Shown in pieces: positions 24,519-37,096 of a stretch of DNA of 64,000 nt (the first letter of the stretch is position 1; every line of letters begins with the position of its first letter). The notes beneath the pieces are model-generated. The model ran no database searches. It was not told the DNA's origin and saw nothing but the letters and a program-made list of their open reading frames with translations. Origin of the DNA: Cephalotrichum gorgonifer (taxonomy: Eukaryota > Ascomycota > Sordariomycetes > Microascales > Microascaceae); assembly GCA_900312665.1 (NCBI GenBank), contig ONZQ02000005.1, positions 722,119-786,118 on the forward strand. Reading direction: 5' to 3'. Both the position numbers and the translations under genes were made by a program.

Positions 24519-25657
24519 GATGTGTGACCGGGTATATTTCTGGTGTCTGTTTCCGAGGATGGATGTTCACGTCTTGAATCTCAGGCTTGGGGTATCAAAG
24601 AGTGAGAGTTGCTATTATGGTTTGTTCAATGTGAGAATTGTCAGTTCAAGAAAAAAAGAAACGGGAAATATGGCCTACTTAAAAACACCCGCGAGCATCT
24701 TGTGAAAGGGTGGCGGGGGCGGCAATAGCTCCATAAATGTAACCGGGGAATGTGGGGAAATCTTGGGGTCGCCAGTCCAAGTTTGTCGCATTCCCCCTCC
24801 AAGCAAGAGGTACGGCAGTTGCTGTCAGCTCTGTCAGGGAGCATTACTCCCAAGGGCGCGGGGCGGTTCTTCGGCATGGAAGGCGTCCCTGAGCCGAGGC
24901 AAAGGTTGTCATGGACCCGTTAGGTTTAGTGTGGTTTAGCCCCGTGGCCACACCCCCCCGGTTATTCCAGTTTGGGGAGGAGCCGATCGAGCGGCTACGA
25001 CGGTGCTTACGAGTTGAAGCGTGCGGCGAACGGGTCTCGATGTCGGCTGTTGGCGAAAGCGTTCCGTTCCTGACTCTCGCTTGAATATTACTGGACGAGG
25101 TGAGGACATGGACTTGCTTCTCTCTCAATATCATCATCGTGGTATTATTAATACACGTACGTACACAGCTCTGGATGAGGAGACGACCCTTGGTTCAAAG
25201 CTTCGCATTTATCTTGAGCTTAGAAACTCTCTTGACCGAAAATTAAATAAAAGAAACCAAAAAACGCCGAATGTTTTCTACTCGTATATACAAGCTTGAC
25301 TTGGGTGCCCTCCACTCAAGTACAGGTAAACGTTGCCGGGCTATATAGACTCGTATATGCCACGACAAGGGATATATCTTCCCTTCTCCCCGGGCCTGGC
25401 CCGTAGATATGTGATATGTGCTCATAGGTATCCTTAACTTGGAAGGGTAAACAAAAAAAAATGGTTCCTCGCCAGCAAATGTGGAAGAAAGCCAGAGACC
25501 GATCCAGGTCCTCGCTCCCGTCCAAACCAATGTAATGCCCCCCCCGCGCTCCGCTAAATGCTCAAAAGAATCACCATGTCGAAAAACGTAAAAACTTGTG
25601 TAAGTGAGATCCGTACTTCGCCCACGGACACACTCGCTCGCTCGCTCGCTCTCTCCC
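24519..25657. promoter_or_regulatory. thiolase promoter region and GH128 3' flank
   Basis: No gene seen. On the thiolase side, CCGAGG (CCTCGG on the gene strand) occurs at 24553-24558 and 24894-24899. CCTCGG is the published core of the FarA/FarB-type site that controls fatty-acid utilisation genes in Aspergillus, so these are candidate induction elements. The part beyond about 25300 is the probable 3' UTR of the GH128-like gene, with a short CTCG repeat near 25632-25650. Confidence 0.5.
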
Positions 25658-26796
25658 CTACGCCATCCCGAGCACCATGGCCCCCACGAGCAAGAGCACG
25701 CCCCAGACCGGCGCCCCCAGCGCCCCGGCCCCGCCCTTGCCCGACTGTGGGTCCACGCCTGTCGCGTTGAACCCGAGGTACCACGCCCCGACGTCCGTCA
25801 GCTCGCCGTCGAGGTTTAGGAACGCGGCGTTGGGGCCGACGGTGCTGTCGTCGGACCGGAAGGCGCCGAAGTACGCGTAGCGCTCGACCGACTCCTCTTT
25901 GTCGAGCCAGCTGGTGCTCGTGTTGTAGAAGTCCTGCGTGGGTCGGAGGTCCTGGTTCGGGTCGGCGTACTCGGTGACCCAGATGGGGGTATCCGGGAAG
26001 CTGTGAAGGGGGGAGGGGAGCTTGTCAGCTGGTGGATCTGGCAAGTTGAATGCTGCTCTCGCTTCATCGAGAGAGAGAGAGGAGAAAGAGAGATGGGAAG
26101 GGGGAAAAAGGGATGCACCCAAAAGGGGGAAACTGGTGCAAGGGGGACTCACGCTTCTATCCTCTCCCCGATATGGCTCGCCAGCCCGTCAAACCCACCA
26201 TACCAATGCACCGGCAAAAAGTCCCACGTGCAGTTCTTCTTCTCCTTGCCCCCGTCGGTGAGCAGCTCCCCGCACGCGTCCACAAATTCCTGCAGCCACG
26301 TCAGGCCGCCGCCGCCGCCCGTGCACGCCGGCAGGCCGACCTTGACGCCCATCTTCCTCAGCGGCTCGAAGTTGCTGACCCAGGCGCGGGCGGCCGTCGA
26401 GGGCGTCACGTCGCTCCCGCCGTTCGGGATGGACTCGTCGGGCTCGCTGAAGCTCAGGGCGTGGGTGATGTTGACGCTGTCCTCGATCATGGCGCGCACC
26501 TTGGAGAGGAAGTCGGCGTCGTCGGGGTGCTCGGTGTCGACGCCCCACATCATGGGCACGAACTCGAACTTCTCCTGCGCGATGCCTGCGAAGGCGGGCG
26601 AGGGCACGTCGCGGTAGTTGTAGTACCACCGGAGGGCGGAGCCCTTCTGGACCCATGTGGCGCTGTCGGCGGGGTGGTCGGGCGTCGGGGTGAAGACGAG
26701 GCCGCGCTTGTGGGGGTGTGTCGCTGCTGCGAGGGGGGAGAGGAGGAGGAGGAGGAGGGGGAGGGTCGAGAGGGTTGGTAGGCTTGGGAGGAGCAT
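25658..26796 (-). CDS. secreted GH128-like endo-beta-1,3-glucanase, probable GPI anchor
   Basis: Minus-strand exons 26796-26153 and 26000-25658 give 328 residues. A hydrophobic signal peptide (about 1-25) is followed by KRGLVF, the usual start of the Asl1/GH128 glycosyl hydrolase catalytic core. Candidate catalytic glutamates are Glu118 in FSEPDE (acid/base; the family usually reads NEPD) and Glu225 in IWVTEYAD (nucleophile). Other family signs are VPMMWG, the WLQEF segment and DFLPVHWYG. The C-terminus has a small-residue region and a final hydrophobic stretch ending VLLLVGAMVLGMA, as in GPI-anchored wall proteins. The role is inferred: hydrolysis or remodelling of cell-wall beta-1,3-glucan. 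The 152-bp intron holds a GA microsatellite and splices to a continuous WVTEYA motif. It lies just downstream of the thiolase promoter on the same strand. Confidence 0.85.
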
Positions 26797-26965
26797 TGTG
26801 GCGGTTGGTCGATCGTGGGGTCGGTTGGAAGGTGGGAGGCCGGGCGGGGCGTCGTGTGAGATGTCTCGAGATACCAGCGGCGCGAAGGCCTAGAAGATGG
26901 GCCTGGCTGTCCCCCGTTCGTAGTGGAAGCTATTCGGAGATCGGTCGCGGCGCAGCGTAGCCGAA

Positions 26966-26982
26966 GGGGGGGGGGGGGGGGG
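26966..26982. repeat. poly-G tract (17 G)
   Basis: Uninterrupted guanine run about 170 bp upstream of the GH128-like start codon. Confidence 0.9.
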
Positions 26983-28731
26983 TAGAACAGCCCGTAGTTC
27001 GAAACTAGCGAGCGTCGTCGAAGCGCTTGTAGGCTCTCGCCCGGCAAGAAACCAGGCCGAGCTGCTCCGTGAGTGTCCGTTATCTCTGCCAGCAAGCCAA
27101 CGCTCTCGATGGGAAGTCGTCCTCGGTCAGTCGGACCGTTTGTGTTTTTCGTGGTTCAAGGGACACCGGGTCTAGAGGACAAATCCCGGCGCCGTCGAGC
27201 AAGGATCGTCAGCGGGTCTGGCTGTCTGTCGGAGCGGGGGGAACAGTGTGTGCAGCGCGAGGGTCCCATCGATGGAGAACGACCTGTCCGGGGCAATGAT
27301 CGAAATGGCGAATAAACCAAGAAAGGGCGGAGAGGTATTAAGGATCGCAAAACAAAGGAAGGACTGGGAAAGGGGGGGATGGGGAGAATCGATCCTTTTC
27401 CTCTCATCACCAGATCCTCACCGGCTGCCGACAGAGCGCAGAGTGCGAGTGAGCGTGCGAGCACAGAGTGCTCTGAGGGCGCGACAATCCTCGCGCCAAG
27501 GGAAATTCGGGCTTGGCCGGATCTTGGTAGGTGGCTTGGCCCTCTTCCAACGAAGGATGGGGACACGGACGAGCTTCTTGGCATCAATTAGGGCGGCTTG
27601 GCAGTCTTCTTGGCGCTTTTTCTTCCTTCGAGGTGCAAACACACTCTCTGTACTACAAAAAGGGATAAAGGTCAGAAAGGCTGAAAAGCCTCCGTGTGGT
27701 GTCCACAATTCCTTCCACCGTGTCAAGTGTCAATCCATTGAAGCCAAGTAATTTTTTATTGGGGCTGATACGCCGACCGATAAGGACCGGACAGGAGAAA
27801 CGGAGCCGTGTCCCAGCTTAGCCGGAGCTTTCCCAGTTATTCTGATTCTGGCGGGGCTTTTCGTGTGGTTTTCTGGAACGTGAAAAGGGATCGATCCCAT
27901 AATATTACATGTATCCCATCCCTGCTCAAGAGGGCCATTTGCGATGCGCCCAGAGTATCAGCCAAGACTATGTTCTTATTCCTTTTCCGCGGAGTCAGCA
28001 AACTTGGCGCAGATCGGTCTGGTCCTGTGTGCAAATGCAAGTACGACTACGACTAATATTTGGTGGAGTAGTACAAGACAAGCCCCAACATTTCGTACTG
28101 TAAGATCCATTCTAATCTACCTGCCCAGCACAACGGCGGCCGCCCGCTTGGCTTATTAGCTTCTTGGCTGGCATGAGCACTTTTGATTATGTATTCCAGT
28201 ATATGCTATTATTGAGTATTCAGAGGACAACGCCCAGCCCGAAAAGAGAGAAAGAAGTGTCCCAGCTGCAAATCTGTCGGTCATGGGATTCCATGTTCCT
28301 CTCGCTCGAGCTCCACATACCCTTCCAAGCATCGCACTGAGCAAAACAAGACTTTTCTCTCGTTCGAACTACACGCTATAGTAGTGTTTGATAGGGACCC
28401 GCTCCAATGCCTCAAGGCCCATCACTTGGAACGCCCTCGGAGGAAAATATTCCAATACCGAAGTCTGCGTACTCTTACAAGGTTCCATCAAATGCCCGCC
28501 TACACCGTACATATATATTCTGTACATATACCGCACAGTGCTCATACCTCGTCTCGGCCATCATCGTGAAGTCGGTCGTCGTCCACCTCGAATCACAAAC
28601 GTCGTCGCTCCCCCAACTCATCTCGTCTCGCTGCTTCATTTCTCTACTCCCCACGCCCTGTCCAACCTGGCCCAGCCCACAGTCCCCCCAAAAACAACCC
28701 CCCCTGACGCCAAGCGGGACTTGCCCCTCAG

Positions 28732-28755
28732 CTCCTGTGCTCCTGTGCTCCTGTG
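28732..28755. repeat. CTCCTGTG octamer repeat
   Basis: Three perfect head-to-tail 8-bp units. Confidence 0.9.
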
Positions 28756-29882
28756 CTCTCTTCGCCAAGCATGCGCCGCGCCGTAACTACTCCCACGCGA
28801 GCGCAATATCGAATATATTACCCTCGTGCGTCCTAGGGGTCCCCCAGGACCAACACGCTGAAGTGTGGGAAGCGCAGGTAGCAAAAGGCGAAGACGGGCC
28901 CGGAAACCAGACTAGGAGTTCATGTCGCGACTCGCAACGCATCTGCGGCGCCAGGAGAGCGGCCTGTCGTCCCCCCTGAGCTCTCGCCCTCACGCGATAT
29001 CTTCGTCAAGTTGTTCGTTCTTTCTTTCTCTCTTCACTCCTCGTGAGACGGGATAGTGGACGGACCTTGGCTGGGAGCGGCCCTGCTGCCCGGTGAGCAA
29101 CACGCCAAGATGGACATCTATCCCGCCTCGTGGCCCGCTGGGAGCCTCTGATTTGACTGTTGGTTCCTCCTTACATTTTTCTCATCTCGGATTGGCGAGC
29201 CGCCGTCATCCTTCGCCACAGAACCCTTCTCGTCTTGGTCTTGTCAGCCAACGGATTCCAGTACTATGTGGGCTCACAAGTGGGATTCCTTCCCTCGAGT
29301 CAAAAGCCTATTTCCTCCGTGCGGAAGAGGAAAATCTCACCTATTGCGGGTTGATCTACAACGAGGTCATCCAACATCGATCGAGTTGCTTCACTCATCC
29401 CCTGGCGTAACTGCCATCTTCGCCTCCCCTTTGTGTCCCTCTCCCCTCCCACTGCCGAGCTCTCACTTTCCTTTCGACGGACACGAGCCCCAGCCCGCGA
29501 GGTCCAAGATTCTGCCCCCTTCCCTTTCTCCATTAGACCTCCTCTTTTCGGGATGTCGAGGCGCCAAACTAGTATCACCACCTCAGCCACCTCTCGTCTC
29601 CCCTCACCTACCCTGCCCCTGTAGGGCACCCATCTCCCCCGTGGCCCTTGCTCCCACGGTCATATCTTGGCAGAGGGTACAAGACCCTTCTTCTTATGCT
29701 TCTTCCGTGTGATGTGTGATACGCCCCCAGGCTAGGCACTAAGTGAACAGGCCAATGGTGTTTCCCACGCCCGATCGCCATTTGATCTATACTACCCGTC
29801 CACATCCAGCAGAGATGAGACGTCTTCTCGTGCCACGGAACGGTGTCTCTTAAAAAGAAGCCGGTGGGCACCTATTTCTCCC

Positions 29883-29938
29883 CCTACTTCTAGTGCTCTT
29901 ACCTATGCCCCCTGCTTCTAGTGCTCTCACCGATGCCC
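29883..29938. repeat. 28-bp tandem duplication
   Basis: Two adjacent copies of a 28-bp unit (29883-29910, 29911-29938) differ at about three positions; both contain CTTCTAGTGCTCT. Confidence 0.85.
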
Positions 29939-32394
29939 CATGCTGGTGTGCGTGTACGGTTGGGTACATGGAGGAAGGGACGGGCTATGTGGTGGGGGTG
30001 AAGGACAAGGCTCGGGTTGAGGACTCCATGTCCATGTTCCCTATCAAAGCACCTCTAGTAATAGTAGGAAAATCAATAGGGAGAGCTAGGGGGCGAGATA
30101 ATGTTGCGGAAGGGCAGTCACGCATGCATTCTACTGTTTTGCATTGATCTTCCGAGTGTTTGTCAGGATCCCTTGCCCCTTTCCCATGACGCCTCTCTCT
30201 TCCTTTGCGGTCCTTGTAGATACGGCTGCTGCTTCGTCACCGCCGGGCTTGCTGTTTGCTTTCGGGGGCGTGTATGAAGTACGAAAGATGAACGGGGTGA
30301 CGGGCTGACGGAGCCGTGGGATCCCATGGGCTTGTAATCATCTTCTCCCCGTTACAAGTGGCATAATCCTCTGGTTCTCTTGTTCGTGTGATGTGCCACT
30401 TGTGTTTTCGACAACAAAGGCTCACCAGGTGCCAGGTTCCTTCAATGTCGTCGTCTCCTTGTACCGGGGATACCGGGGATATACAGTTCTGGCGCCGTAG
30501 GTAGAGGGCTGGCTGGGGCTTCGGCTATACAATTATGGGGAAGCGAGTGAGGGAAAGTGAGGCCAGCGAGGTGAAGGCGGCGTCATAGAGAGGATGAGCT
30601 CGTGATAGTGGCCGGCTCGTGGTCTCTGAGCCTTTTCTACTCATATGTCTCTAATCTAGATACTCCGCGGATGGTAGAATGTTAGAATATGTAAATTACA
30701 GTTTCGTTGCTACTGAATAAGTTGCGATCGATGTATGGTCGGACTGAGCTAGCCTCCCCTGGCGAACCTTGGGCAACGGTGTCGTTAGCAGCTAGTAAGG
30801 GACGCTCAAATGATATACGCGTCCCTGGATGGGAGTCTTGATGGAGTATGGCCGTTACGCGGAGTATCCCACGCGCGGGAACATCTGGGACGAAGCGTCG
30901 CGGGATGATGCCCTTAGGTTCCCGGCCACTCGGGATACGAGAATGGAATCGATGTCCGGTAACCCTATATCCCCTTTTGGTTCCACCCAGAGTCTTCTCA
31001 ATTTTGTAGACTTCAAGGACATGGATCGGCCACAACAACGATACCACCTAGATCCGCAATCCAACAGCAGGACACGGCTATCCTCCTCGTTCTTCCTTGG
31101 CGTTATATCCCTCCCGGGCTGGCCTATACTAGGTATGTAAATCGCCTCTTCGACATTTACACAACGTTACGTACATCCATAGTGCCAGTTTCTACCCCTG
31201 CGTCACTCCCACCTACGTATTGCCTAGGTAGAGGGGTTAGAGGGTTATTAGCCCTCGGTACGCTGGGTAGAAAGTGCCGCATTCGCTGGTCCTACAGCCA
31301 GCCATGATGCCCTCAGGAGCTCTGGCACATCCCCTGAGTTCACTAGAGACAGTAGCATGGCTCACGTAGTAGTTCCTCGATGATACCGGGATGGTGTGTG
31401 GGTGGGTGAGCTCCCTAGATCGGGACTCGTACTAATAACAGAAGATACTAGTTCTCCCCCTCTTCAGCCGTTGAAAAGCTAGACGAGAGCTCCATGGATT
31501 GGCGAGGTGGGAGTTTTAAGAACCCCCGGGAGCCAAACCCGGTAAAATTTGCGGACTTCCCTGGAAAAGGAATCGATATAGGAATCTGAGCAGCCAAGGG
31601 TATGGTCGGCTCCTACTCCTTGCTCCCGCTGTAGGCTCTATATTTTCCGGTTGCATTTGCGTATATCTCCATCTCATCTCATCTACATACCTCTCCAGGT
31701 CACGTATAATTTCCACACTTCCTTACGAAGGAATACCTGGGGTAATCCAAGCTACAGGGCGTTCACTCCTTGCTTCCATTATATGCTCCCTGTTTTCTTC
31801 GACTACCTGTACGTGTACGTGTATCTCCATCTCATCTACACGACTCTCCTTTGGCATACATTCTAATTACGACGCCGTTCCGCTTCGCCTCCAAATCCTT
31901 GACAAAAGCCGTCCTTCCGGATAGTGATAGAATCCTGACAGCGGACTCTGTTATCCTGCCGTCGTGCAAGGAGAGATGGGTCAAGAAACCCATCATCACC
32001 GCGCCTACATAATCTGTCCCGAGTCCGAAGCATAAAAACGGCCTCTCATACGAAAGCGTCGGCTGCGGGTCACAGGTGACACAAAGAACTCCCCCGATTC
32101 ATCACACAGAGAGATCAGAAGAACTACCGTTTGCTCCATCCACCAGGGATCGGGGACCTCAGAACGGAAGGCTGGCTATCGAGCCTTCCCCCTTCCCTCC
32201 TCCACTGCCCCCTTGCTGTCCAATGTCACTTTTCTACATACATCATTACGTTACGTACCCATGGCTGTACTTTATTATGTCTTGCTACGGATGGGGCTCT
32301 CTCACCTCTTGCTTATGAGGGACGTCCGTAGCCTGAAATCTCACCGCCCCCTTTTCTCGCTCCTGCTAGTCGGGCACGGCTCACATCCCCCCCC

Positions 32395-32460
32395 TCCCTC
32401 CCTTCCCCCTTTTTTCGTTTCCCCCCTTCCCCCCTTTTTTTCGTTTCCCCCCTTCCCCTT
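32395..32460. repeat. homopyrimidine tandem repeat
   Basis: A C/T-only block broken only by single G bases, with a unit of CCCCC-T6-7-CGTTTCCCCCCTTCC repeated about twice. Confidence 0.75.
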
Positions 32461-35050
32461 CCCACTGACTAGCTTTCATAACCGGCGGTCATTATGGATG
32501 GAGATCTTACGAATAAGGTGAGGTCACGGTGGCGGTTCGTCTGGGGGTGGCCTCAACGCCGGAGTGTCATTTGATCAAGAACGAAACAAAGGTACCGCAG
32601 GTATAAGGGGGAGTGTCTCTCCGTTGGAAACTAGGTCTTGGGACCTCACTTTTCACCCACCTCCGTGCTGATCCCCCCTGGTAACGTCTACAATACGACA
32701 CAAGTACCGGTGATCGTGGCAAGGCACTCTACACCCCCCCTCCATCATTCAATCGTCATTTCGGCCGGACTCGGGTTTGTTGAGGCCGTAGGAGCTCCGA
32801 CATGATGGGATATAGCCCTCGGAATGTTTGCCAAGAGGAAACTGAGAGTGCGAAAGCCTTGGAAGATGATGGACAGCATTCGAAGGGATGGCCACTCCCG
32901 ATCGAGGGAGTCTATTCCCACAGGAACCACGGGGGCCTGTCCGTCCCTTGTGGCCTCGAGTGGAAAGTGGTGTCTTCGATAGGGACCCGATAGCTTCCTC
33001 CATGTGACTCGTTGTGTTATTGCCCCTCCCATCACTCTCTCTACCTATCTTTGCCGGGTATTTTGCTCTGAGTTGCAAATAGAGGAAGAGTAAAGGGGGG
33101 AGGGGGCTCGTCTGGAGTTCTGAGAAGGTCTAAGGTCATAACACGGTGTTTGCCCCTGAACCAGCACCCACACCAAGTCAGGGTCGCCGCCGTGGACGAC
33201 GGTATTCCGGGTTGGCGGGGCCACCCATTGCCCAAGTCCGCCCAAAGAGGGCGGTCTAATCGTATTGCATGTTGTGCCATATTGATGGGTTCGTCTGAGG
33301 CTAGTCTGGAGGTTAGAACCTGTCTCCATACGGGTCTGTCTAGGCCAGAGAGAGGATTGACAGCCGACTAGTTTTCTCTGATGGTTCTCTGACTATGGCT
33401 TCGTAAACTTGTTCTACGCTACAGCTTTCATGTCTACCCTATCTGGGTCGTCTAAGAGCTAGTTCCTTCGGCATCGCCCTTCGCGTCCCATCTGGCAGAA
33501 ACGTCTTGCATCTACACTTGTTCGAAGCACAGTAGGGCACTTCGAGGCTAGATGTGATTCATAGTGAATCTAGTGAAGCTCCAAAGTTTCATCCCCTGAA
33601 TGGGTGGTCTCGTGGGAAGACAGACGAGGGTGAAGTCAGAAGGGGAGGAGCATGTCAGATGGGAATGATCACTCTGGTCTGAATATATTAACCCATCGCT
33701 CCCGCGCTCCGTGAACTCGGTGTTGGATACCGTGGCACTTCGAGGAGTGATATCTACAACTTGATGCCGGAGTCTTGCGCGGCCGCTTCTGTCTCCGACT
33801 TGACTGAATCTATTGGAGTAGGGGGGCTTCGAGCCTCCTGAGCCCCTAGTCAAGGACAGGACTGGGAGGGTCACTATGTTGGCTCGTCATCTTCCACCCT
33901 CCACCCCCTTCCCTCCCTTTCTTCGTTCCTCTCATTCACCAACACGAGCGCTCGCCTCACCGACATCCGAGGACATCTTCTCATTCCATATGTCCCGCCC
34001 GGACGGACTCAATTCGGCGAGCAAAAAATAGTCTCGTCGGCATTACTCGCAAGGTCCCATCCGTGGAAGACTCAGCGAGGCGATGACTCGGAAATGGCAA
34101 CATCGTAGCCTACTCCCCTGAACATCCACCACGCCCTACCAACTCCCAGCGAGACGATTCCCACCCTACCGGCCGTCATTCATGACTCGATGATTCTGCT
34201 AAGCCCCAACTAACAGACGGACGCAGATGCTCGTCATCTCCCTGGATTCAGGAACGAGAGATCCCGACTCAGGTGGGTAATCATCGCGGGACCAGGCATA
34301 AACGAACGCACGTCAGACGTCTTAGTTGCAAACCTGAGCCCCCCCCCTCCCCTTGTCTCTGGTTCTCACGACGCGTCTCAGGAACGTATTATCGTGAGAA
34401 ACACTGTGAGTGAGAGTACGGCCGAGCTTACTTCCCCCAAGTGAGCTGGAGTTAGTTTGGCCTAGCAAACTAGGCTAGAGGAACTATGTCATGTCAGGGC
34501 AAAACAGGTGTTAGGTCACGCGCGGCTGCGTCCTCTGCTGGACTCGAGGGTGGAGCGGAGGGATCCTTTACTAGGTTGGTAGTGATCCCTTCCTCCCGGT
34601 GCAATATCGAAAGCAACACCCCCCCACCCCCCCCGCGAGGCGATACTATACGTATCCGGCCCGCGTTCGGATACACCCACCGGCTCCCTTAGGTTGGCCT
34701 CGCTCCCTCGTCCGCTTGCCCACCTCTCACATCGCGCTCCAAACGCGTATCGCGAGAAAGGAGCGAGATAGAGCTCATCAACCGCGTGGTTTGACCACTT
34801 TAGCAACTCTAGCCCCCCCCCCCCCACGACATAACCCCACTCAGGATCAAGACAGGGTTGTCTAAGACCCCTCGAACCCCGTATAGTGCCCCCCCACCCC
34901 AGCCACCCCCAAGCTTCTAAGTTAGACTCGACAGAAACATGATCCGACCGTGGTTTGAGAGGAGAGACATAGCTTCCCGTGGACTGACTGGGTTCTAAAG
35001 TGCTTACATGGAGAAACGGGTAGGCGAAGGGGGGGAGGGGCAAACTCGGA

Positions 35051-35076
35051 TCGAGTCTTGAGTCGAGTCTTGAGTC
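35051..35076. repeat. TCGAGTCTTGAG tandem repeat
   Basis: Two perfect 12-bp units plus two bases of a third. Confidence 0.9.
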
Positions 35077-36853
35077 AAAGGGGGCAGTAAAAGCAAAAGC
35101 GTTCTCGCCCTTAAGGACGGTGGGCTAAACTCGTTTGGACTAAGACTCGAGACTCGAGGACAGGAAAGGGAGGGGGGGGGTCTAACGACTGAACCCGTCT
35201 TACGTCTAGTCTAGCTTCAGTCCGCTTTATTAAGGGATTTGGACTGAGTATGAGTGAGAAGAGGCGTCTTCCTATCGTCGGGTGGACGGGGACCTTTTGC
35301 CACTTGGCTCTCGACGCGACGGGTAGGGCACCCCCCTCTTTGCACCTCGCGCTCGCGTCCTTTCTGGCGAGATAGACGTGTGCGGTGGTCCTGCTAGAGG
35401 AGTGCTCTCGAACTAGCCCGTAGAGGCAGAGCTACACAGCCGGAAGTCGTAGGCGTATCAGGCAGGGCGACGACGAAACTGCCCCGGAGCAAGGGGCCAG
35501 CACTTGCAGGACTAGTTCCCCCGTCCCATTCTAGATTTTAGACTCTAAAGCAGGGTTACTTGCATACGAAACCCGCGCCGCGTATATCATCTCATACACA
35601 CGGACGACTCGAATGCGGTCTTGTTCTCATGTACGTAGGTCGAGGACCAGGGCGCGGGGGGACAGGGCGGGGCAACGGGGGAGCAGGGGAGCGAGGAGAG
35701 AGGACAGGGTACACACGGACGCGGCGGGAAGGATAGATGGTGTACATCTGAGAAACAGCGCACATCATGCATCTTCCGATCAGAAAAAATCAGAGCGATG
35801 GTGGTGGAGTGATCGCTTCCGCCCAGAATAGGGTGTGTGGCGTTGTGGAGTATGGCAATTGTGTGTGGGTGAGCATGCTTGTTGCTTCTTCCTTGGTTCG
35901 GAACCCCACCCACCCCCCCTTCCGCATCATGAATACTGCCGAGATCTGTTGCTTATTCGTGGCCTTGCCGTGTGTTGGATACGACATTTCGTGCGCCCAG
36001 CCACCTCCTTCGAAGCTGATCTGACGTCGCACACTCACTCACTCACTTAACCACTAACACCCACACACACCCCCCCTTACCCCCCTCTTTCACAGACGGG
36101 CCGACAACGACCACCACCGCTACTAGCTGCAGGATGCTGTCAATTAGTCCATTATCAGCTAGCTGTTGATGGAGTCTCCTCTCTTAGCCCAGAGTCCCTC
36201 AACTCCACTCTCCCGATCGTCCCTGATGTCGGTTCGAGCTAAAGCGACCGGCCGCACCTAGCTTCGAAAGGACCCTGCCTAATACCTAAGCATATCCAGC
36301 ACAGAGTAGACGAGATTTCTGCTATATCGAGGTTAGATGTGAATGTGAACCCCAGACATAGCTGAGATATGGGAGAATCCCACCAAAGAAGCAAGCTGCT
36401 CCCATCCGCGGCATCACCAGCGGGAAGAAACGCCTTTCTCCCCCCTCCCCTGTCCTACGTTCCTCCCAAACTACGCACACCCCACGACACACTCGTGGGC
36501 AGATATTGGAAATACACTCCTCCGTACTCCGGACCTCTTACAAAGCGCTGGATATGATACCTACCGTCGGAGCCGGTCTCCCAGCCTCCCAAATTTACGC
36601 TGCCCATGAAGTACCTCGCACCCGCACACGTATCCGCGGCTCCCGTCGCACCATCGCCGCGTGGCCGCAGAATCGAGAATCGAGCCTGGATGCCGACGTA
36701 ATGCGCGATGATCCGTGTTGGTGTAACCCCCCCTTCCCTCGTCCTTTCCCTTTTCCTCTGTACTCCCATCTCCATCCTGCTCGTCTTCTAAACTTCCTCC
36801 GACTATTCCTTCCGAGCGGTGCGGGTTCACAGGCCATCGCTCAGAGAGAAGGG

Positions 36854-36873
36854 GGGTTGGGTTGGGTTGGGTT
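36854..36873. repeat. GGGTT pentamer repeat
   Basis: Four perfect units. It differs from the fungal telomere unit TTAGGG and is interstitial. Confidence 0.85.
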
Positions 36874-37072
36874 GGTCACACCTGACTTGCGTAGAGTTGT
36901 AGAGTGGGTAAAAGCAAGGAATAGGTTCTGTGCGTGTATTGTGAGCCACCCGGGTGAGGATGTGCCCTCCTCTGTGCCATGTTCTCATACGAGGGTATGT
37001 TTAAAAGACAGAAGGTGCTGTGGCGGACTTTTCGTTTTCCCGAAGTGATACTCGTCATGGCCGAGAGCCGGC

Positions 37073-37096
37073 GTTCCGCTGTTCCGCTGTTCCGCT
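37073..37096. repeat. GTTCCGCT octamer repeat
   Basis: Three perfect head-to-tail units. Confidence 0.9.

Larger units (their letters stand above)
26797..31000. other. gene-free interval, part 1 (GH128 promoter side)
   Basis: Nothing here can be supported as a protein or RNA gene. The first few hundred bases are the GH128-like promoter and contain a run of 17 G at 26966-26982. Further along are a CTCCTGTG octamer repeat (28732-28755) and a 28-bp tandem duplication (29883-29938). Open frames are short, present on both strands and lack domains. Confidence 0.5.
31001..36000. other. gene-free interval, part 2
   Basis: No supportable gene. Visible structure: two similar segments containing TATCTCCATCTCATCT (near 31664 and 31820), a homopyrimidine block of repeated CCCCTTTTTTCGTTTCCCC units (32395-32460), a 13-base C run (34813-34825), a 12-bp tandem repeat (35051-35076) and a G-rich block (about 35658-35710). 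Composition is mixed and not AT-rich, so this does not look like RIP-mutated transposon DNA. Confidence 0.5.

Noticed and set aside
27248..27751. 167-codon open frame upstream of the GH128-like gene
   Set aside because: Composition and overlapping frames on both strands suggest chance; no motif, no splice support.
36854..36873. GGGTT repeat as an interstitial telomere
   Set aside because: The unit is not TTAGGG and only four copies are present; treated as a simple repeat.
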